DNA of 64,000 bases from Straminergon stramineum. Its lineage: Eukaryota > Streptophyta > Bryopsida > Hypnales > Calliergonaceae. The stretch covers positions 20,339,350 through 20,403,349 of the forward strand of contig OY987271.1 in assembly GCA_963920665.1 (NCBI GenBank), in the 5' to 3' direction. Position numbers and translations under genes: made by a program. Below the pieces are notes generated by a model. The model was not told the origin of the DNA and did not search any database. It saw only the letters and a list, made by a program, of their open reading frames with translations. Shown piece after piece: positions 12,500 to 23,860 of the stretch (positions are counted from its first letter, which is position 1; each line of letters starts with the position of its first letter).

Positions 12500-13510
12500 C
12501 CTTTAAAGGACAATGCAAGCCCCACGAGCATTTGAAAAGTCAAATCCTGAATTTTTCAAACAATTCTTGATTTTATGAGTTTTTAAGCTTCATTAAGAAA
12601 GTGTAGCTCCAATAATCTACTTTTTACTCCATTTTAATTTTTTTGGAAATAGTTAAAATTGTAATTTTTGTGGTACTTTGAAGAGAGCATCTTGAAAGCT
12701 CAAAATACACCACTATTGAACTTTTTCTATCAAATTTTTCTTGGTGTGAACTTGAGAAGTAAATCAATTACACCATGATGTTTGTCACTATTATTTCCAT
12801 TTGTTAAAAAACTTTCATACTATCTTAAGCATTTTTAAGAAATCAATGTGATTTTCACAAAGTAATTTCTTTAAAATAATATAAAATTCGATTTGATGTT
12901 TTTAATAAGAAAAAAAGACATTACATTTTAAACATATCTTACTGCATGATGGGGAAATATCAAATTTTGGAAATGTGTGTTTTAATGTACATTGAATAGG
13001 GGTATTATGGGGACTAAAAAATTAAAGGGACTTATTGTAGAAAAGTATAGATGTTTGAAAGATGATATATATCCCTTGGACACTTCAATAACTATTGATG
13101 TTCAACAATAAAGGTAGATATTTATATAATGTAAAATGTCCGTTAATTAGTATGGTTCCCCTTAAAATCCCTATTTAGTATAGAAATATTACAAAAGAGA
13201 GGATTTTGTCCTCTAGAAGATTGCAAGTTCCCAAACAATGGGGAACGTTGCCACAACAACAATCTGATGTGGTAGTGACATTGCCACATCAGATAATATT
13301 ATTTATTTATTTAAATAATATTTTTAAATTATTTTTAAAGAAAAAATATGATTTTTATTTCATATTTTCATATTTTTAAAATTATTTTTTTCTAGGAAGC
13401 CGTGCCTTATTCCCAATACAAGGAATGGGCCTAAAATAGACTCTTTGTGCCCTCAAATCTCCCCTTTAGTGAAGTTTGACCAAGCTTGGACATGAAATGT
13501 TCTTTAAAGG
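12500..13510. mobile_element. TTAA-flanked TIR element with CCTTTAAAG ends
   Basis: Flanked by TTAA at 12496-12499 and 13511-13514. Ends CCTTTAAAGGACAATG and, inverted, CCTTTAAAGAACATTT, 12 of 16 matching. 1011 bp, non-coding. It hosts a copy of the CATTAGAGG MITE (13192-13471) near its right end. Confidence 0.65.
13192..13471. mobile_element. CATTAGAGG-type MITE, copy 1 (inverted)
   Basis: Reverse complement aligns with 44832-45167, and the ends match copies at 60456-60758 and 61682-62009. It contains the internal palindromic pair CTGATGTGG / CCACATCAG found in diverged form in the other copies. The outer ends are worn. It is nested inside the TTAA-flanked element. Confidence 0.6.
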
Positions 13511-13769
13511 TTAAGGGGAGTCTCATGGCATGAATTGGTTTCCAATCCTTTCAAGCTTTAAAATTTCATAAAAAATTGTGTGAGTGTCATAAATTTATAA
13601 AACAACTTGAGTGAGTTTTTTGTTTAGGAGGCTAGCATTCTTACCAAATCATCATTTGAACCACCCAAACTAGTATGGTGAAAAGAACTAACAATTCTGC
13701 CATACCTTATGAGAAAAATCACAGTGAATTCTAAATGATTTGCAAAATGTTCTCGCAAACAGGCTAAGA

Positions 13770-14035
13770 GCTTCTATATAGGGTGCACAACAGCCCCTTG
13801 CTTGTCCTCCTAAAGTCATTCCAAGGGTGCTTGTAAAAAAAAGATCCCCTATTTTGTGCACAATTAACTTTTTTTCTACACAACTTACAACTAATTGGGG
13901 GTCTTTGATTGCAAATATGAATTCAAAATTGCCAAATTCTATCATGGGTGGCAAATAAAAAATTTGAATGTTTTTGTAGGGGTAGAATGGGGGACAAGCA
14001 AGGGGTTGGTTCACTTAGGCCTTCCACTCTCAAGT
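13770..14035. repeat. Repeat E (carries a conserved short reading frame), copy 1
   Basis: On the minus strand it reads MIEFGNFEFIFAIKDPQL and on through KKLIVHKIGDLFF, closely matching frames in copies at 26471-26653 and 57488-57676. The DNA contains TGGGTGGCAAATAAAAAATT, also seen in the other copies. The function of the frame is unknown. Confidence 0.55.
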
Positions 14036-14129
14036 AGAGTCTTTAAAATTAGTTTTCTAACTCCACAAATGATCTAAAAACACAAATTGAATTAAAAAGT
14101 AAAATTGTGTAAAATATACAAATGTTTAA

Positions 14130-15213
14130 CCCCTGAAGGTGACTAGATCCATTGCAAAATAGTCAAACATCATGTCTAAGCTAAATTTTTCCTTTCTAAA
14201 TTGTGTTCAAATATCAATCTTATATTTTTATTATGTGACACTATGAACTATCAATCATGAATTCATGATGAAAAATTTCACTTTGTTTCATGAAAAATGT
14301 CAAAGTTATAATTTTTGTGACTAAAAGAAAAAAAAATTTTAATATATAAAAATATTACAATTAATATGAAATTATTTTTATAAGTAATTAAGTATAAATA
14401 GCTATATAGATTAGTGTGAAAATTTCTCAATTAATTGTTTTATTTTTTACATCCAAAAACCCTTGACAATGACCTTCAAGTCAAATTTCACTATCAAATT
14501 TAATTTATCCTATTTATATAATTGATATATAGAATCTTAATATTTTTCATGTGTGAATAAGCGTATTTTCTATTAAACTTGATTTTTTTTAATAAACTTT
14601 GGTGGAAAAATAAAATAATTTTAATTTTTTAAAGTAAATTATATCAATCATAATATATATATTATAATAATTTGGTATTTTTACTATAAGTGATAGTGCG
14701 AATAAAAAAATTATTTTGTAATTTCAATTTCAAAAAAATTTGAAATGAAGAAAATTCGAATAAAAAACACAAAATATAGTATAATATGGCTTTTGACACT
14801 TGTAGTTTATAGCTACAATAATTCTTTCAATTTTTTAATTTTTCAGAATTTAAAAATGGGATTGAATGAAAACTTGTCAATCTTCATTTTCTTAGTTTAA
14901 AAAATATACCAATAATGAATACTTTGAAAGTTATGCCATATTTAACTACTTTTGGACTATTCAATGAATTCTAAACAAAACATTGGGAGATCTCTCAAAT
15001 CTTTGTATAGATATCTAGATATTTTGTATTGATCATGTGATTTTTTTAATAGATTTCCCATTCATCCAATGTTTTGCATTATTTCTTGATGACCATTTTT
15101 TATCTATTATTTACTTTGGACTTTCAGAAGTCCAAAAGTAGGTAAATGTGGTATAATTACAATCAAGGTTGACCAAGGTATATCCACTTTTGGGATGCGT
15201 GGACCTTAAAGAA
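14130..15213. mobile_element. TTAA-flanked element, weak TIR
   Basis: TTAA at 14126-14129 and 15214-15217. Ends CCCCTGAAGGTGA and, inverted, TTCTTTAAGGTCC, about 8 of 13 matching, so the TIR is weaker than in other members. The right half recurs at 8820-9460. Very AT-rich, no coding frame. Confidence 0.45.
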
Positions 15214-15217
15214 TTAA

Positions 15218-15690
15218 AAAAAAGAAGAAAGAGTAAGAAGGAGTGCCGTGAAGATTCGTTTTCCGCTTCTCTTTCCTTTTCTTTTTTAAGTCGGTCTTCA
15301 AGTCTACGAGCAGGTCTGCAAGTGGGAGTGCCACACAGTTCACGCTGAGCTGGGAATATATATGAAGAAGGGACTTAAAAGTGACTTGTAAGTGACTTCA
15401 AAGTGACTTCAAAGGGGCTTGAGTGAAGTCCAGTCTGGATTCTTCCCTCTTATTGACTTGGCCACTTTGAAGCAGCAGTCGTGGCAAGCTATGATAGGTC
15501 GTCTGTCATTGCACTCTCTTGATGAATACACTACAGTACAATCATGGACACCGGTATTATATTATTAAGTTGGTCTCCAATGTGTCTTATTATTGACTTT
15601 TGTTGAAAACATTTGATAGCAATTCCGTGGATCATTGTGTAAGTTATGAAAAAAAACAGAAATTCAAAAAGGGTTCAAATTTTATATCAC
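15218..15690. other. Low-copy stretch with AAGTGACTT repeats
   Basis: Higher in GC than its surroundings and not seen elsewhere in the window. AAGTGACTT-like units recur around 15378-15410. A TATATAT stretch lies near 15358. It might be a relic promoter; no coding frame is recognised. Confidence 0.3.
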
Positions 15691-15693
15691 CAC

Positions 15694-16232
15694 TAAGGTA
15701 AACTAGCCTATGACAGGCAGAATGACTGGTTTGCATTGGTCATGTTTTTGAAAATTTTGAATTTTTTTACCATTTAAAGGCAAACATGAAAATGGAGAGA
15801 GCAATTGAAATTTTTTTTGACAAAGTATGAATTTTTTCAAAATTTTTGAAGTGTGATGTCCAATTAGCCCCAAACAGTTTGTAGACTACTCCCAAAACAT
15901 CAAAAAGTGTACCCATCATGGTCATCATACTGCCTAAAGTAGTAACTATATTTCCTAATATAGCTCTAATATTTTTTGATATAGGCATGACGCAAAGGAA
16001 TAAAAAATTTAATTCTTGTAATGAATATACACTAGAAAGGTGGAAGTTCCTAAAGTAGTCACTAATAACTCCATTACCATCACCCAAAGCACTGAGTTTG
16101 GCCATTGATGTACCTAATGAAGTCCTAATTTCATTTTTTAGATAAAGTCTACCGTGGATTGATGGAAGATTGTAATGGGTGGTTTTGTAGGTGTCTCCAT
16201 TAGAGAGTTGGCTTGTCATAGGTTGGTTTATA
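15694..16232. mobile_element. MITE family M, copy 1
   Basis: Left end AAGGTAAACTAGCCTATGAC and the inverted right end TATAAACCAACCTATGAC form the TIR. The body aligns with copies at 32941-33434, 52121-52614 and the interrupted copy at 45669-48306 (for example GTCACTAATAACTCCATTAC). A 168-codon minus-strand frame spans this copy, but the other copies do not keep it open, so it is probably chance. Confidence 0.7.
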
Positions 16233-16479
16233 TTAGATAGAATCAATGAACGAAGAACATAGCAAGTGTTCATTGCAACCTAAATAAAATTAAATATAAA
16301 GAAGCCTCCATACAACCTACTCAAACAACTTGGAAAAAAAACATGAGGTCTAAACATGACACTCATTTTTGGACAAAGGTCTGAGGAGCTTTTATTCATA
16401 TACTATGAATTCAAATTGTGATTAATTGAATCATAATTATTGTGTAGAAATATGCACAATTATTCAATCACCCATAGAA

Positions 16480-16700
16480 GATAGGATTGCTATTACATGA
16501 ACCTAAGAGCATGAGTTCATGAGACTAGAAGACTACACCTATGTTATATGTATATATTATAGAAACCTTCCGTGTTTATACTGTAATTATATTATAGATG
16601 CTTATATCATAAGCATCTTCAATGGTTGTAGGATATCTACTTGTATATATACTCGAGACTCATATGCTTGCATTTTCATGTTCACATATTAGCATTGTTG
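16480..16700. repeat. Dispersed repeat F, copy 1
   Basis: Aligns with 43260-43470 (GTAGGATATCTACTT, CATGCTTGCATTT, TAGCATCGTTG or close). No terminal repeats identified. Confidence 0.5.
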
Positions 16701-18180
16701 TTCTTTGAAGACAATAATAATGTAATTATATAAAAAGTATATGAATCATAGTCCCAATTATCCAATTTCTTGAAATTTCTAATAAAATAGAATTCTTTTA
16801 TTATAAAATTTTTTTACAAATGAATTAGAATTGGAGGGAACTTCTTATATGTATTTTAAAATTATGCATAGGTGTTTCAATTTTTCATTTATATTATAAA
16901 GTTATTTTTAAAACAAATATAGAACCCAACATTTTCTACATCTCATTTCTTTAATTTGATCTTCACATAAATTTTTGGTCCTTTTCATTTGATATAATTT
17001 TTATAAAAGCCATCCTCTAAGCCATTTTAATGCCAATGCCCCCTTGCATATAGCCATATAGTTTGAGAGCTATGTACCCAAGGACTAAACCAATTTTGTC
17101 AAGAAGGTTGTTCCTCGAATTTGCACTTAGAAAATAACACTTCAACACTCAAATTCTAATTTATTTTTGTAAAAATAATACAATTGTAGATGAAGAGACA
17201 CATACATTATTTGAATCAATTAATAATCTTGGCTTTACTTGTGAAACTTCATTTTGTAATGGGAGGTTATATTTGTAGCGCATATGCAAAGATATAACCA
17301 TATATGGGCCATATTATCATGTGGTTTATCTTCAAATATGCCAACATTTATGAGAATTTAACATCTTGTGTGTAAGTTTAATAGTATTTTTATGCTTTAG
17401 ACAACTTTATTGTGTCTTTGTATTTAGAGTGCTTTTATATGTGGTGATACACCATGTTAATACATGTGTCGAAGTGTCACTGCAATTAAGGTGGCAAAGT
17501 AGTAATGTTGTATGAAAAAATTATTCTAGCTAGAAGAAATATTTTGTAGCATATCCCATGTATTTTCCACATCAAATTTGAGAAAGTGCAAATTTTTTTT
17601 GTTTGATATGTATCTAGGTTGGACTAAAATTTATTTGACGTTTTGCCATTGATATTCATGTTGGTCCCTTTGTTGACGCTTTGGAATTTCTAGGATGTCT
17701 AAGAGGGGGTGAAGTTTAGGATTTAGATAGGTGAGAATTTAGGAATTTAAATAGGGGCTTTATATGGTTTGTTTTCTATGAATGGCCATAAATTTTTGTG
17801 AAGAGAGAAGGGTACAAAATGTGCAATTTTAAAATGATGTTGCAATAATTTGTAGCTTTCATTGTTTACAACTAATATTAATTAATTTACTTCTTCATTC
17901 CCTTTTTTTGTTTATATATGATTTGACTTTTGTATAGTTAATGTAGATGTGTGTATTGCTATTAAAGGTGATATTGCATTGAATAAGGTATTATTAGGGT
18001 GGTTTCTTTGTGATCAAGGTTGTCATATAATCACATTGGATAGGTTTAGGGTTGTAGACATATTTGTTGGACAAAGATGGATGGACCTCCTATACAACCA
18101 AGATGGATTGAATTACTTTTTTGGATTTTGGGCTACATTTTGGGCCAAAAAATTATTAATTACGAGTATTTTACCTTCAT
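16701..18180. other. AT-rich stretch, nothing recognised
   Basis: No gene, terminal repeat or second copy noticed. A 77-codon frame (17949-18182, plus) has no recognisable motif. Confidence 0.35.
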
Positions 18181-20160
18181 AGTATGATATGGCCCACAAT
18201 ATCCGGCTCTAGTCCCTTTCTAGGTATCAGGGTGCTTGGAGTTTGGGCTATTGAGGTGTTGGTCTAGGGTGTTGGCGCTCTCCTACTCTTGTCTAACTTT
18301 AGCACTAATTCCTAACAGACTTGGGAAAGTCATGCCTATAGCTAGTGTGTGGTGACCTAGGTTTGTGTAGGCGAGGGCCTCACTTCTATTCTCCACTAAT
18401 TATCATACACGCTCATCTTGACCTCTAATTCCTATTTTTTTGGGCCTAAACCTTGGTAGGTTCCCAACGCGTTTTGAGAACTAAACCTTGTGGGGAAAGG
18501 GACCACAGAGGCTCACCATTCTCTTGTGGGGTAGTTTTAACACACTACTAAGACTTTTCACCCCAAGGGGGTTCAAAGCTTCATTGTGGTTCCTTCTTTT
18601 GACACAGTACTAGGACTTTTCACCCTAAGGTGGTTCAAAGCTTTGCTGTCATGATGGGACCCACTAATCCTTATTCTCTCTTGATCCACTCCAAAAAACA
18701 CTATGTTAGGATTGGGGAACCAAAAAGAGACCTTGGCATTCAAAGGGTTAGCTACATAGGGTTAGAATCATGAAAAACTTAAACTAAAGGCCCCCCAAAG
18801 TAGCATCGCCAGTCATACAGAGGGTTGCTCTAGGGTTAGTACAACAACAAGACAAACAGAGTGACAAAAATGTCACTCAAAAGAAAATGCAAATAACTTC
18901 TAATAACGGGGTAAGGTAAAAAAACCTCCAAGCTCAAGCTTGAAAGAGTTACTATTACATACACTCAAGATGCAAGGGACCCACAAAAACCTCACAAGCT
19001 TGGAAAAACAACAACAACGGCCAAAAGTGCTCAAAAAACACTATTGCAAGGTTTGTGACTAAAATGTCACAATTTCAACATAAATCGGACCCAATGGACC
19101 CAATTATACAAAAAGGGGGTGGTGAGAGAGAAAAAGTGATACCCTTTTATACTCTTTCCTAGGCACCCACCTCCTCTCGTTCATCTAAATTAACCTTATC
19201 CTTTCAAATTTTCATCTACATCTCAAGGTTTTCATCCTATACTAGCTCGCTAAGCTAAATTTTGGAGATTAACTCCGAATTGCAGACGGATTGGGCCACT
19301 AGCTTTGGAAAGCCATTTCTAATCAAAGGGAATTCTTGTCCCCCTTTTCTATCTTCAAAATCGCAACGAAACCTAGTGCCAACTTAACGCCAAAATTGGG
19401 AAAAATTCCAAATTTTGGAGGTTGACTTCTCTAGCAAAATTAACTAGCTGAGGCTCCTAAGAAAAGACCTATCTTGGTCCCCATTGTGCTTCCATATGCT
19501 CCTGCTCCGTTGGTCAACTATGTCGTGGACTTTAAATTCAGTTAATTGTTTGGGAATCTAGCAGGTTCGGATATTTCTAACTATCGGAATGTCTTGAAAC
19601 TTGTTGGGATAGCTTATTAACATGAAAAAAGCTACACTAATTTTTAGTGGGATTTTACCACCACCTGGGGAATTTCTAGGAATTTTCCATCATAGGTTTG
19701 GGTAGTTGACCGTTCAGAAAGGCATCTTCTGACTATCAGAAAATTTTGAAACTTTTCGTGAAACCTCCATGGGATCCCACGACACATGTGTAGGCTCATA
19801 TTTTTACTCTACACATTGGCCTAAGGGGGACAAAATCCACCCCCTCGTTTAATTATCGATGGCTGAGGAATCTTCCACATTGGAGGGAATCTTGGCGAAC
19901 CGATTTCACCATTGATTTTTGGGCATGGTTTTAACCCTAAATCACCCTACTTGGACTTGAGATTCCTCCACGGTCCTGTCTTGTTATTTTTAACATCTGC
20001 AAGCCAACCATTGGAGTTTCGCTATTTCGTCGATGAAATGGGAAAACTGAAACCTATCTCCGAGAACTCTCTCCTATGCCTTACCAGGGTTCCTTCAACC
20101 AATTCTAGCCTAGACATGTTCTTTATACGTGGGGTCTTGAGTTAGATACGCCCATCACTT
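18181..20160. other. GC-balanced block, possible degraded retroelement
   Basis: Base composition differs sharply from both sides. A unit of about 60 bp with the core GACTTTTCACCC is repeated in tandem at about 18541-18640. AGTAGCATCGCCAG at about 18800 recalls the non-coding internal region of some plant LTR retroelements, but no LTR pair, primer-binding site or polymerase frame was found. The 77-codon frame at 19912-20145 (plus) is unrecognised. Confidence 0.3.
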
Positions 20161-21474
20161 GCATTTGACCGATTTGCCACAATTAGTTGGGTTCTAACCT
20201 ATTTACAACTCATGGTTGAGCCATTCTAGCTACAATATTCTAAAAATAGACCAAATATTGTATTGGAATGTGACACTCCTATTTAGGTTCTACACTCTTT
20301 TGGGGGCTTTTTGTATATAAAATTGCATTTAAATTAACAAAATACGAAAAAAAAAGAAAAAAAGAGTAAGCTCCTAGTGATGAATTAGGGGCTCACCAAG
20401 GCTAACTTATATTAATAAGAATCCCTACTACATGATGTTTTATGTAGCCTAATTTTTATATATTAGAGTGTGAAGAATTTTATGGACCCTATATTAGCTC
20501 TACATATTATGTAAATTTTTTTTCCTTGGAATTAAATAGACCCTATCTTTTAACTCATGTAGTTTTCTAAAAACTCAAGAGTAATCTCCTCAGGCTAAGG
20601 ATCCAAATATCTAATGACTAGGGAGAAAAAGAAAGTGTAGAATACAAAAGACTAAAATAGTGTAGAATGCATTTTAAGAAAAAAAAAAAAAACATCCAAT
20701 GAAGGTTGAAAGGAATAGATCATGTCCTTAAAGATGTTTATGTGGTTGTTCAATCTAGGAAGCATTTTTAGAATCACATATCTCAACCACAAAAATTGAA
20801 TCTACCTCCAATATGATAGAGTAGTTTCCATCTTTGTCTTGGAATTGATCTTCCTACACAATAGGGTAATTTTTCCAAATATAATGCATGGAGTCGATGG
20901 ATCCAAATATGCTATGGCCTAGGGAATCCTCTATAGCCATTGGTTTTCAATTGCTTCTCAAAATATGCTCATGTGTTGGTTGTTTTAAATATGTAAACTC
21001 AATATCAACCCTCATTGGAATACTTTCATGGACTCCATGGTAGTAGAAGCACCAATTTTATATTACTCATTGAGATAATCTGCAAAAACTCCATATAAGG
21101 TTACATCAAAGTATATTCAAACCCTATTACAAAGTAAATTTTTTATCTAGATACCTTTGAGAAGCTATTTTTCAATTCATTTATTTTTCAAAGATTGAGT
21201 ATTTTGAGAAAAGCCATTTGCAAGTCGAATCAAGACATTTTGACAAGAAATGAATTTTCTATAATTTTTCAAAGTTTGTTGGTACAAAATTGGTAAAGCC
21301 TAGGTAGACCCAAATTATACTATATTATGAAGTGTCCCCTTTCCAAGTGCATTGTCATGATGCTAAAGGGCTCCTAAGATTGTAATATATGGGAGGGTCT
21401 AGTAGATGTTAGAATTGGATGACTATTGGCATTGGGTTGTTCTATCTTAATAACATGCACGCAAAAGCTGTAAT
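20161..21474. other. Intergenic, nothing recognised
   Basis: AT-rich, with only short chance frames. No repeat copy was noticed elsewhere in the window. Confidence 0.35.
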
Positions 21475-21788
21475 ATGGTCAATTTCATTAAAATGGCACT
21501 ATTCCATTAAAATGGTGGGCCATTTCACTACTTTGGCACTTTAAAGGCTCCAACTGCATGGTTTGAAATCTAAACCTATGCTAGATTTTAGAAATTTTGA
21601 CTTGTCCTAAATGTCTAAAATCTATATATGTCATAGATGTTTTAGATCCCATGGTGCAGAATCTATATTGGATTACAGGTTGTATATTTCAGAAATCTAT
21701 AGGTCTCCTAGATGTTCTTTTTACATTTTAGACTACGCAGTTTGGAAAATGGCACATGGAGTACTGCCATTTCAATGAAATTGACCAT
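21475..21788. mobile_element. Small TIR element with 4-bp target duplication, copy 1
   Basis: Starts ATGGTCAATTTCATTAAAAT and ends with the inverted form TTCAATGAAATTGACCAT. Flanked by TAAT at 21471-21474 and 21789-21792, a perfect 4-bp duplication. Its left half matches the reverse complement of the right half of the copy at 23034-23363 (CCATTTCACTACTTTGGCA). 314 bp, non-coding. Confidence 0.8.
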
Positions 21789-22233
21789 TAATGCACTTTT
21801 GAATTGGAGATAGACCATACAAACTAGTTGCATTTCCGTTTTGAACAAGAATGGTGCAACCATGAGGCTCTATCATAGGTGAATTTGTTGACCAATTGGA
21901 CCTGACATTTTCACTTCAACCAAACCTTAACTGCATTGTGCAGTGTGAATGCGGTTGTAGATAGGATTTGAAAACTCAAATGATCAAAATCAGAGTCAAT
22001 GCCATAAGGCAACATAGCCTATGAAAAGCACAACTCTCGACAAGCCTAATGCAGTCCCACTTCTTCTTGTGCTGTTATGCAATACATTTTACATTTTACA
22101 AGATACATATACACCGCAAGAATTTTTGGGACTGCAATAGGCATGTTCAAAGTTGTGCCTGTCATAGGCTGAGTTTCCTTAGTGGACAGAGCCAACAAAG
22201 AAGTCAAAAAGCTCACACACTGCCTGCACAATT

Positions 22234-22371
22234 CTTAAAAAATTCCCTCCAAGGCCTCAATGACAACATTGTCCTGCATTCTGCAGCGTCATCCTCATCC
22301 CACTCTAGCAAATCGTTTAGATCGTTTTGGACCTGCTCAGTCGAACCGATCGACGGACGTTCAGGATCCAT
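22234..22371 (-). CDS. Candidate first coding exon of an unidentified gene (PRA1-like motif)
   Basis: On the minus strand an ATG at 22371 opens MDPERPSIGSTEQ, continues through an acidic stretch (DLNDLLEWDEDDAAE) and reaches LRPWREFFKN before the frame stops at 22213. RPWREFF resembles the motif just before the first membrane segments of PRA1 (prenylated Rab acceptor) proteins, but no membrane segments or second exon could be found to the left, so the identity is weak. The end given is approximate; possible donors lie near 22234-22222. The upstream 300 bases (22372-22720) are GC-balanced and look like a leader or promoter. The segment is bracketed by two inverted copies of the same small transposon. 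It may be a true gene start with a distant second exon, or a stranded fragment. Confidence 0.3.
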
Positions 22372-22760
22372 GGAAACTTGGACCTCGAAGCACATGAATT
22401 TTTGTTCAATTGAGAAGATCCACACAACAAGCTGGAAAAACGTACAGTAACCATGTATTTACGAGAAATTCAACCCAAATTCAACTTTGCGAGTCTGGCG
22501 CTAGCTAGGGAGCTCGTAGTCCATCGATCCTGAGCTGTCCCCGTAGATCGAATCAATTCAGGCTTTCAGTTTCATCGGCAACACGGCCGGCCGTATCGAT
22601 ATCGATATCGATGTGCTCATGCTTTTCATTACCGCGTAGAAAATTGCAGCTGACCTGCAGCGGGATCTAGCTAGTGGCCACATCCGCGACACAATTAATT
22701 AACATGCGACAGCCTCCGCAAATTCGATCGCAGGCTGTTTTGTTGTGAAGGGGATCGATG
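22372..22760. other. GC-balanced low-copy segment with CGATAT repeats
   Basis: A non-repetitive stretch upstream (minus-strand sense) of the candidate exon. It contains a short tandem run of ATCGAT units at about 22588-22611 and several six-base palindromes. It could be a promoter or leader of the candidate exon; no gene is recognised in it. Confidence 0.3.
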
Positions 22761-23033
22761 CTCTTATTCCGTTTACAATCTGTAAACAACTGTAGCCGCC
22801 CACGATCATAAAAAATGGACACTCGAGATTCACAAAACTGGAGAACCGCCAAGTTGTAGAAACCTCACCAAAATGAACCTCTAAAGGACCATGTAGCACT
22901 TTTAGGCAACTTAGCATTTTCGGCCATCAATTTGGAAGGGGAAATTTCATTTTTCATTTTTTCATTTTTACACAATTTTCATGTGATTGAAGAGTAGCTT
23001 TAAGGTGCAATAATTTTCACAAGTTTTGACTAC

Positions 23034-23363
23034 ATGGTCAATTTCATTAAATTGGCGATATTCAAATGCCATTTTTCAGATCGTATAGTCTGAACTGTAA
23101 AAGGAACATCTAAGATTGTTATAGATTTCGTACATCTAAGACACATATAGATCTCAGAAATCTAGATATGGTACAGATTTTAGAACACATAGTCTAAATT
23201 ATCTATGAAGTTTCTAGATTTTAGACATCTAGGAAAAATCTAGATTTCTAACATCTAGGACGGATTTAGATGTCAAACCATGCCAAAGTAGTGAAATGGA
23301 CCACCAATTTACTAGGATACCGCCAATTTATAGGAACACTGCCATTTTAATGAAATTGACCAT
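23034..23363. mobile_element. Small TIR element with 4-bp target duplication, copy 2 (inverted)
   Basis: Starts ATGGTCAATTTCATTAAATT and ends TTTTAATGAAATTGACCAT. Flanked by CTAC at 23030-23033 and 23364-23367. 330 bp. The interior is rich in AGATTT/CATCTAG-like motifs, as in copy 1. Confidence 0.8.
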
Positions 23364-23399
23364 CTACATGGTTAAATAGCTATTGTATGATATGTAGTT

Positions 23400-23860
23400 T
23401 CCTATACAAGTCAGACAACTAAAAAAATTATTCTTTTTAATAGTTTAAAATTGGTTTTTTAGACTTGTACATATGTGGAAAGCTTTGAATCATTCCATTT
23501 TGATTAATGAAATGAAAGTTATGAAGAGTTTTAGTTTGCGAGTAGTTATAGAATCTCTACACTGCTATAGATTGTTTCTTACAACATTATAATCCTTGGA
23601 ATTAGCATTTTTCAATTCCATAAATAAATTCTTAACAATTCGATATTTTAAATCTTTTTCTACTTCTTTTTTTTTACTGTTATTTTTTTCAATCAAGAAA
23701 TATATATTTTTCCATTTTTTATATATATTCCCAATTTATTTCTTGAACATATTATGGAGAGTTGCAAGTTTTAGGATCTACCCATTTTGGAATAAAATGT
23801 TTGAAGAATGAAATCTAACCATTTGGAAAGAGTTGAAATACTTCTAATCTTCTATTTGAA
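23400..23860. repeat. Fragment related to family A elements
   Basis: Similar to 43990-44200 and to parts of 4628-5459: AAAGCTTTGAATCATTCCAT and the following TGAAAGTTATG correspond to diverged blocks there. No ends defined. Confidence 0.35.

Noticed and set aside
15767..16273. 168-codon minus-strand frame, long for this AT-rich region
   Set aside because: It lies across a family M MITE and the other copies do not keep the frame open, so it is probably chance.
18181..20160. Intact LTR retrotransposon
   Set aside because: No pair of long terminal repeats, primer-binding site, polypurine tract or polymerase frame was found.
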